From the NCBI GenBank assembly GCA_050180235.1, contig JBFXEJ010000002.1, positions 1 to 64,000 on the forward strand: DNA of 64,000 nucleotides. The letters run 5' to 3'. This document shows positions 61,301-64,000 of this stretch, piece by piece. The notes beneath the pieces are model-generated. The model ran no database searches. It saw nothing but the letters and a program-made list of their open reading frames with translations, and was not told the origin of the DNA. The position numbers and the translations under genes are program-made. This DNA comes from JAABRU01 sp050180235. GTDB lineage: Bacteria > Desulfobacterota > Desulfobacteria > Desulfobacterales > Desulfococcaceae. The first letter of the stretch is position 1; the number at the start of each line of letters is the position of its first letter.

Positions 61301-61426
61301 CTCAATGCCATTGACTTAAGGCAGAGGAGTCCCGAACTGAAAGTTTGGGACATTGGGATGATTCAGAAAAGACTGCCAGACTTTCAGTCCGGCACTCCGG
61401 AAATTTCTTAAGTCAATGGCATTGAG
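61301..61426. repeat. 126-bp element with perfect 20-bp inverted ends (family H)
   Basis: CTCAATGCCATTGACTTAAG at 61301-61320 and its exact inverse at 61407-61426. The inside holds a weaker palindrome (CTGAAAGTTTGGGAC and GACTTTCAG). A fragment with CCAATGCCATTAACCTAAG is at 55487. No coding frame. Confidence 0.8.
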
Positions 61427-61660
61427 GGGAAAACTGTGGTATGGCAAGAATATTACGTGATGTGCAATTTTCCCCGTAATACAGGGGAACGTGAGAAGTT
61501 TAAAGAAAAAATCATCTTTCGGCAACAGGTATTTTTTTATCCATTCCTCCGGAAAAACACTTCTCTTTGAAGCACCACCTTTCATAAGTAAGGTTCCATA
61601 AATTTTCGTGTATAAACTGTTTATGCAGAAGGCACAGGCCGGAAGCTTATGCTGCTTTTA

Positions 61661-61888
61661 TACCAATTCTCTATTGATTCTATACGATACAGAATACAAA
61701 TCCGGAGGAGTGCAAAAATTAAGCGGAGCGGTTTTTTGCACACAAATCCGGAGGAGTGCAAAAATTAAGCGGAGCGGTTTTTTGCACACAAATCCGGAGG
61801 AGTGCAAAAATTAAGCGGAGCGGTTTTTTGCACACGCTGAACAGCGGAAAAACTGACGGTATTGTATTAAATCAATGGCGAGTTGGTA
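61661..61888. repeat. enlarged family B MITE (copy 4)
   Basis: Ends TACCAATTCTCTATTGATTC and AATCAATGGCGAGTTGGTAT. The core contains three tandem 46-bp units (61696-61833) instead of one. Confidence 0.8.
61696..61833. repeat. three tandem 46-bp hairpin units
   Basis: ACAAATCCGGAGGAGTGCAA begins at 61696, 61742 and 61788. Each unit contains TGCAAAAA and TTTTTTGCA in inverse order around TTAAGCGGAGCGG. The three units are identical as far as I can see. Single units are in the elements at 9501, 21162 and 27397. Confidence 0.9.
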
Positions 61889-61929
61889 TTATACCTGAAA
61901 AGTTATGGTTGCCTAATTAACTTCCTGCT

Positions 61930-62035
61930 TTCAGGGCTTGTAAAAAAATAACCTGTACAATTTTCCTGTCCGAAAACCCTAAGGCTTTTGTAAACCCTTA
62001 GGGTTTGGAACAGGTTGTTTTGATACAGCACCTTG
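61930..62035. repeat. family K repeat (copy 2)
   Basis: TACAATTTTCCTGTCCGAAA, then CCCTAAGG and CCTTAGGG in inverse order. Related to 27622-27722. Confidence 0.5.
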
Positions 62036-62114
62036 GCAAATTATATTGTTAAATCAAAAAATTCAATAGCTCGAATATCATAACGCCATTCTTTTGGCAA
62101 ATGATATTATAAAC

Positions 62115-62573
62115 TCACTGCACCAGCACCAGTTCGATATTCCGCAGCCCTTTCACATAGCGTGCGCCGGTAAAATAATCTTCGGCAGAAATCAGCTCAA
62201 TCGGATGCTGTATTCCGTCAAATACTGTGCCGTCTCTTTCGATGACAATCATCACGCCGCCGCCGACTGCGGTATTGAATATCTCCTGCCATGAAAACAC
62301 GACTTTGTAGCCGTCATCTGCCGAAGCGGCAATGAACATTTTTTTCGTGTCATTGTGTTCTTCGTTCAGAACATCGGCTTTTCGGATCAGATCTCCGAGC
62401 AGAACCCCTTTGAATTTTCCGATGCTTCCTTTTGGCGTTCCGCTGCCGCATATTACGGGAATATCCTGAATTTCCTGGGTTTGCATGGAATGAAGTTCTT
62501 CCATTCTGATCTCATAAGGCTTTCTGACTCTTCCGGTTATCCTGAGTACAATATCTTTTCTGTCAATATTCAT
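62115..62573 (-). CDS. sulfite-oxidase-like molybdopterin-binding domain protein
   Basis: 152 residues, GGAGA upstream. LRITGRVRKPYEIRMEEL at the start, CGSGTPKGSIGKFKGVLLGDLI (the region that carries the molybdenum-ligating cysteine in sulfite oxidase; here one Cys in VICGSG) and DGTVFDGIQHPIELISAEDYFTGARYVKGL near the end match the short stand-alone version of the oxidoreductase molybdopterin-binding domain. It is cytoplasmic. It follows the DUF364 gene on the same strand but with a terminator-like hairpin between them. The actual cofactor and substrate are unknown. Confidence 0.75.
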   Translation of the reverse strand: MNIDRKDIVLRITGRVRKPYEIRMEELHSMQTQEIQDIPVICGSGTPKGSIGKFKGVLLGDLIRKADVLNEEHNDTKKMFIAASADDGYKVVFSWQEIFNTAVGGGVMIVIERDGTVFDGIQHPIELISAEDYFTGARYVKGLRNIELVLVQ

Positions 62574-62622
62574 GCAGTTGTCTCCAAATATAAATACCCA
62601 AGCGAAAGTTTTCAGGTATAAG

Positions 62623-62656
62623 AAAAACCGGATTTTTCCGGAAAAATCCGGTTTTT
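62623..62656. terminator. hairpin between the molybdopterin and DUF364 genes
   Basis: AAAAACCGGATTTTT, four bases, AAAAATCCGGTTTTT. T runs on both strands allow termination either way. It lies 50 bases upstream of the molybdopterin gene start, so the latter may have its own promoter or depend on read-through. Confidence 0.65.
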
Positions 62657-62714
62657 CTGAGAACTTTATACCGAAAATTTGGTATTCATGCTGCTGTCTC
62701 CGAATATAAAAACG

Positions 62715-63497
62715 TCAGGGCTTGACAATCGCATATTTACGCCCGTATTTCATAAAATCCGGAGCGCCGCCGCCTTCCAGAATGACGTGGCGGGCGCCGG
62801 CAACATCAAGAATCTTTGTCCCGGCTACGGCATTGACCCCCCGTCTGAACGCGGGTTCAGGAAGCCAGCCAGCCGAAGGTCCCACAATACCGATGAATTT
62901 TGCCGATTTTACAAAACTGATCACCTGATCGAAATCTCCGACTGCCACACAGGAACCGGTAATAACCCAAATATCCGCATCTGACAAATCTTTGATATCT
63001 CTGCTGATAATACAGCCGTTATCCTGAATTCCGGGATTCAGCAAGGGGTTATTGTCAACCACGATCAGAGAGGAATAACGCTTCAGCAAAACAGGAATAA
63101 AGGGACCGATATAGCCCACCATACCGATTTTGGAACCATCAGGCAGAAGGTCGAGAAAATCCACTTTTGCAAATTTGTATTTGTCCGGCTCGTTATCCAT
63201 AATCATCTGCGAAACAACAGTAACTGCCGCAATTCCGACACTTCTTTCCAGCGGATGATCCGAAAGCATCAGTTCTGTCAGTTCAAGAATATTCTTTTTT
63301 CTCAGGCTTCCCGCGCTGTGATAATGATTGCAGGACGGGCTTGCCGAATGGGCAGTAAAGCAAACCCCCATTCTGTCATTGCTCAGTTCGACAAACGTAT
63401 AGCCCAGCGATATGGCAACAGTACGGACTTCGGGAAGACTGAGTGATGCAGAACGCTTCTGAACTTCCCGGACAATTTCTTCATTTAATGCAGGCAT
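62715..63497 (-). CDS. DUF364 protein (putative heavy-metal chelation domain)
   Basis: 260 residues. N-terminal enolase-like part (SLSLPEVRTVAISLGYTFVELS) and the DUF364 core with SVGIAAVTVVSQ, KIGMVGYIGPFIPVLLKR, WVITGSCVAVGDFDQVI and IVGPSAGWLPEPAFRRGVNAVAG. The family is associated with metal or cofactor handling in anaerobes. One base separates it from the upstream ABC ATPase gene, so the two are co-translated; this supports a role in metal uptake or handling. Confidence 0.85.
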   Translation of the reverse strand: MPALNEEIVREVQKRSASLSLPEVRTVAISLGYTFVELSNDRMGVCFTAHSASPSCNHYHSAGSLRKKNILELTELMLSDHPLERSVGIAAVTVVSQMIMDNEPDKYKFAKVDFLDLLPDGSKIGMVGYIGPFIPVLLKRYSSLIVVDNNPLLNPGIQDNGCIISRDIKDLSDADIWVITGSCVAVGDFDQVISFVKSAKFIGIVGPSAGWLPEPAFRRGVNAVAGTKILDVAGARHVILEGGGAPDFMKYGRKYAIVKP

Positions 63498-63498
63498 A

Positions 63499-64000
63499 TC
63501 AGCAAGATCCTTTCCTGATGAGCGATTGCGGAATACAGGTTTTCAGTCCTCTGCCGATTCCGACAATGGCAATTTTTGTATTATACAGACGGCAGACCGT
63601 TTCCTCATCCATAATCTCATCGGGTCTGCCATCCGCGATCACCGCTCCGTTTTGCAGCATAACCACCCGGTCGGCAATCCAGAGCGCGTGATCGGGAAAA
63701 TGAGTGGATTTGATAAATGTATAGCCCTCCTGTGCAAGTCTGCTGATCCGATCCAGCAGCATGATCTGATTTCCGAAATCAAGGCTGGTTGCAGGCTCAT
63801 CCATGACCAGAGTATCAGCCCCCTGAGCCAGCGCTCTGGCAATCAGAACCAACTGCCGCTCCCCGCCGCTGATTTCAGTATAGTTTTTGTCTTTCAGGCG
63901 GAGTACAGACAGCTTTTCCAAGGCATGACAGGCAATATCTTTGTCATGGCTTGAATATCGGGAGAAAAAAGACTTGTGCGGCGTTCTTCCCATCAGCACA
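63499..64000 (-). CDS. ABC transporter ATP-binding protein (FecE/BtuD-like), partial
   Basis: At least 166 residues; the gene runs beyond the right edge of the window, so its N-terminus with Walker A is not seen. The signature ISGGERQLVLIARAL, Walker B LVMDEPATSLDFG, and the H-loop STHFPDHALWIADRV are present. It belongs to the ATPases of iron-siderophore, cobalamin or molybdate-type importers. With DUF364 and a molybdopterin-domain protein downstream, a metal (possibly molybdenum or tungsten) is a reasonable guess. Confidence 0.9.
   Translation of the reverse strand, partial: VLMGRTPHKSFFSRYSSHDKDIACHALEKLSVLRLKDKNYTEISGGERQLVLIARALAQGADTLVMDEPATSLDFGNQIMLLDRISRLAQEGYTFIKSTHFPDHALWIADRVVMLQNGAVIADGRPDEIMDEETVCRLYNTKIAIVGIGRGLKTCIPQSLIRKGSC

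Larger units (their letters stand above)
61032..62114. other. gene-free stretch of about 1.1 kb with several repeats
   Basis: No gene is seen. It carries family H (61301-61426), a family F end (near 61588), the enlarged family B element (61661-61888) with three tandem hairpin units, and family K text (61930-62035). The promoter of the glutamate synthase operon should lie near 61060-61200, where AT-rich DNA is present but no clear boxes can be called. Confidence 0.75.

Noticed and set aside
61608..61814. Small open frame with repeated GVQKLSGAVF/AKIKRSGF-like peptides
   Set aside because: It is a translation of the tandem hairpin units; the same peptide appears wherever the unit occurs, without ribosome-binding sites.
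61696..61833. Possible CRISPR array
   Set aside because: The 46-bp units follow each other without spacers, are present singly in other elements, and no cas gene is in the window.
1..64000. tRNA, rRNA, riboswitch or replication origin
   Set aside because: I looked for T-arm-like GGTTCGAATCC text, rRNA-like stretches, known riboswitch cores and DnaA-box clusters by eye and saw none; a covariance-model search would be needed to exclude them.

Overview
The window looks like a chromosomal segment of an anaerobic, probably sulfate-reducing Desulfobacterota bacterium, perhaps a large-genome filamentous type such as Desulfonema. This is inferred from gene content: an HdrA-type flavoprotein read through a UGA (selenocysteine) codon, MvhD/HdrBC fusions, an archaeal-type split glutamate synthase, a 2-oxoacid oxidoreductase gamma subunit, moderate GC, and intergenic DNA packed with short palindromic elements. 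Housekeeping genes (uvrA, mutL, queA, gatA, rplM-rpsI) are complete. I see no rRNA, tRNA or CRISPR array.

Layout. 0-9 kb: a GspE/PilB-like protein with a damaged Walker A motif, a restriction-methyltransferase fusion (type IIG-like), and an operon of a Rieske-like protein, two tandem CRP/PATAN-like regulators and a secreted cohesin-like protein. 9-17 kb: a repeat-filled gap, an ATPase-PD-(D/E)XK protein, a Uma2 remnant, uvrA and a chemoreceptor fused to a cyclic-nucleotide-binding domain. 17-29 kb: crotonase-like protein, then a mostly minus-strand housekeeping block (rpsI, rplM, queA, mutL, gatA, a response-regulator/kinase) and a PilZ protein. 30-40 kb: a defence island holding a type III restriction-modification system with two mod genes and one res, plus several toxin-antitoxin modules, two of which have broken toxins. 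40-51 kb: a redox cluster (KorC-like, GltD/HdrA-like fusion, MvhD-HdrC-HdrB fusion, selenocysteine HdrA-MvhD) interrupted by two DUF3782-like nuclease genes and a DUF4258/YgiT pair. 51-55 kb: a HigBA-like pair and a large CHAT-protease/P-loop/TPR protein with the layout of a STAND immune sensor. 55-61 kb: a three-gene glutamate synthase. 62-64 kb: part of a metal-related ABC operon with a DUF364 and a sulfite-oxidase-like molybdopterin protein.

The most striking non-coding property is the density of miniature inverted-repeat elements (at least ten families). Several insertions can be reconstructed to the base: a 146-bp element with 8-bp target duplications in two places (once inside another element), a 188-bp element inside a third, and a 164-bp element at a TA inside a RelE-type toxin gene that shifts its frame. 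One family ends so that its terminal TAG/TAA supplies the stop codon of two genes. Functions are read from motifs seen in the translations; no database search was run.
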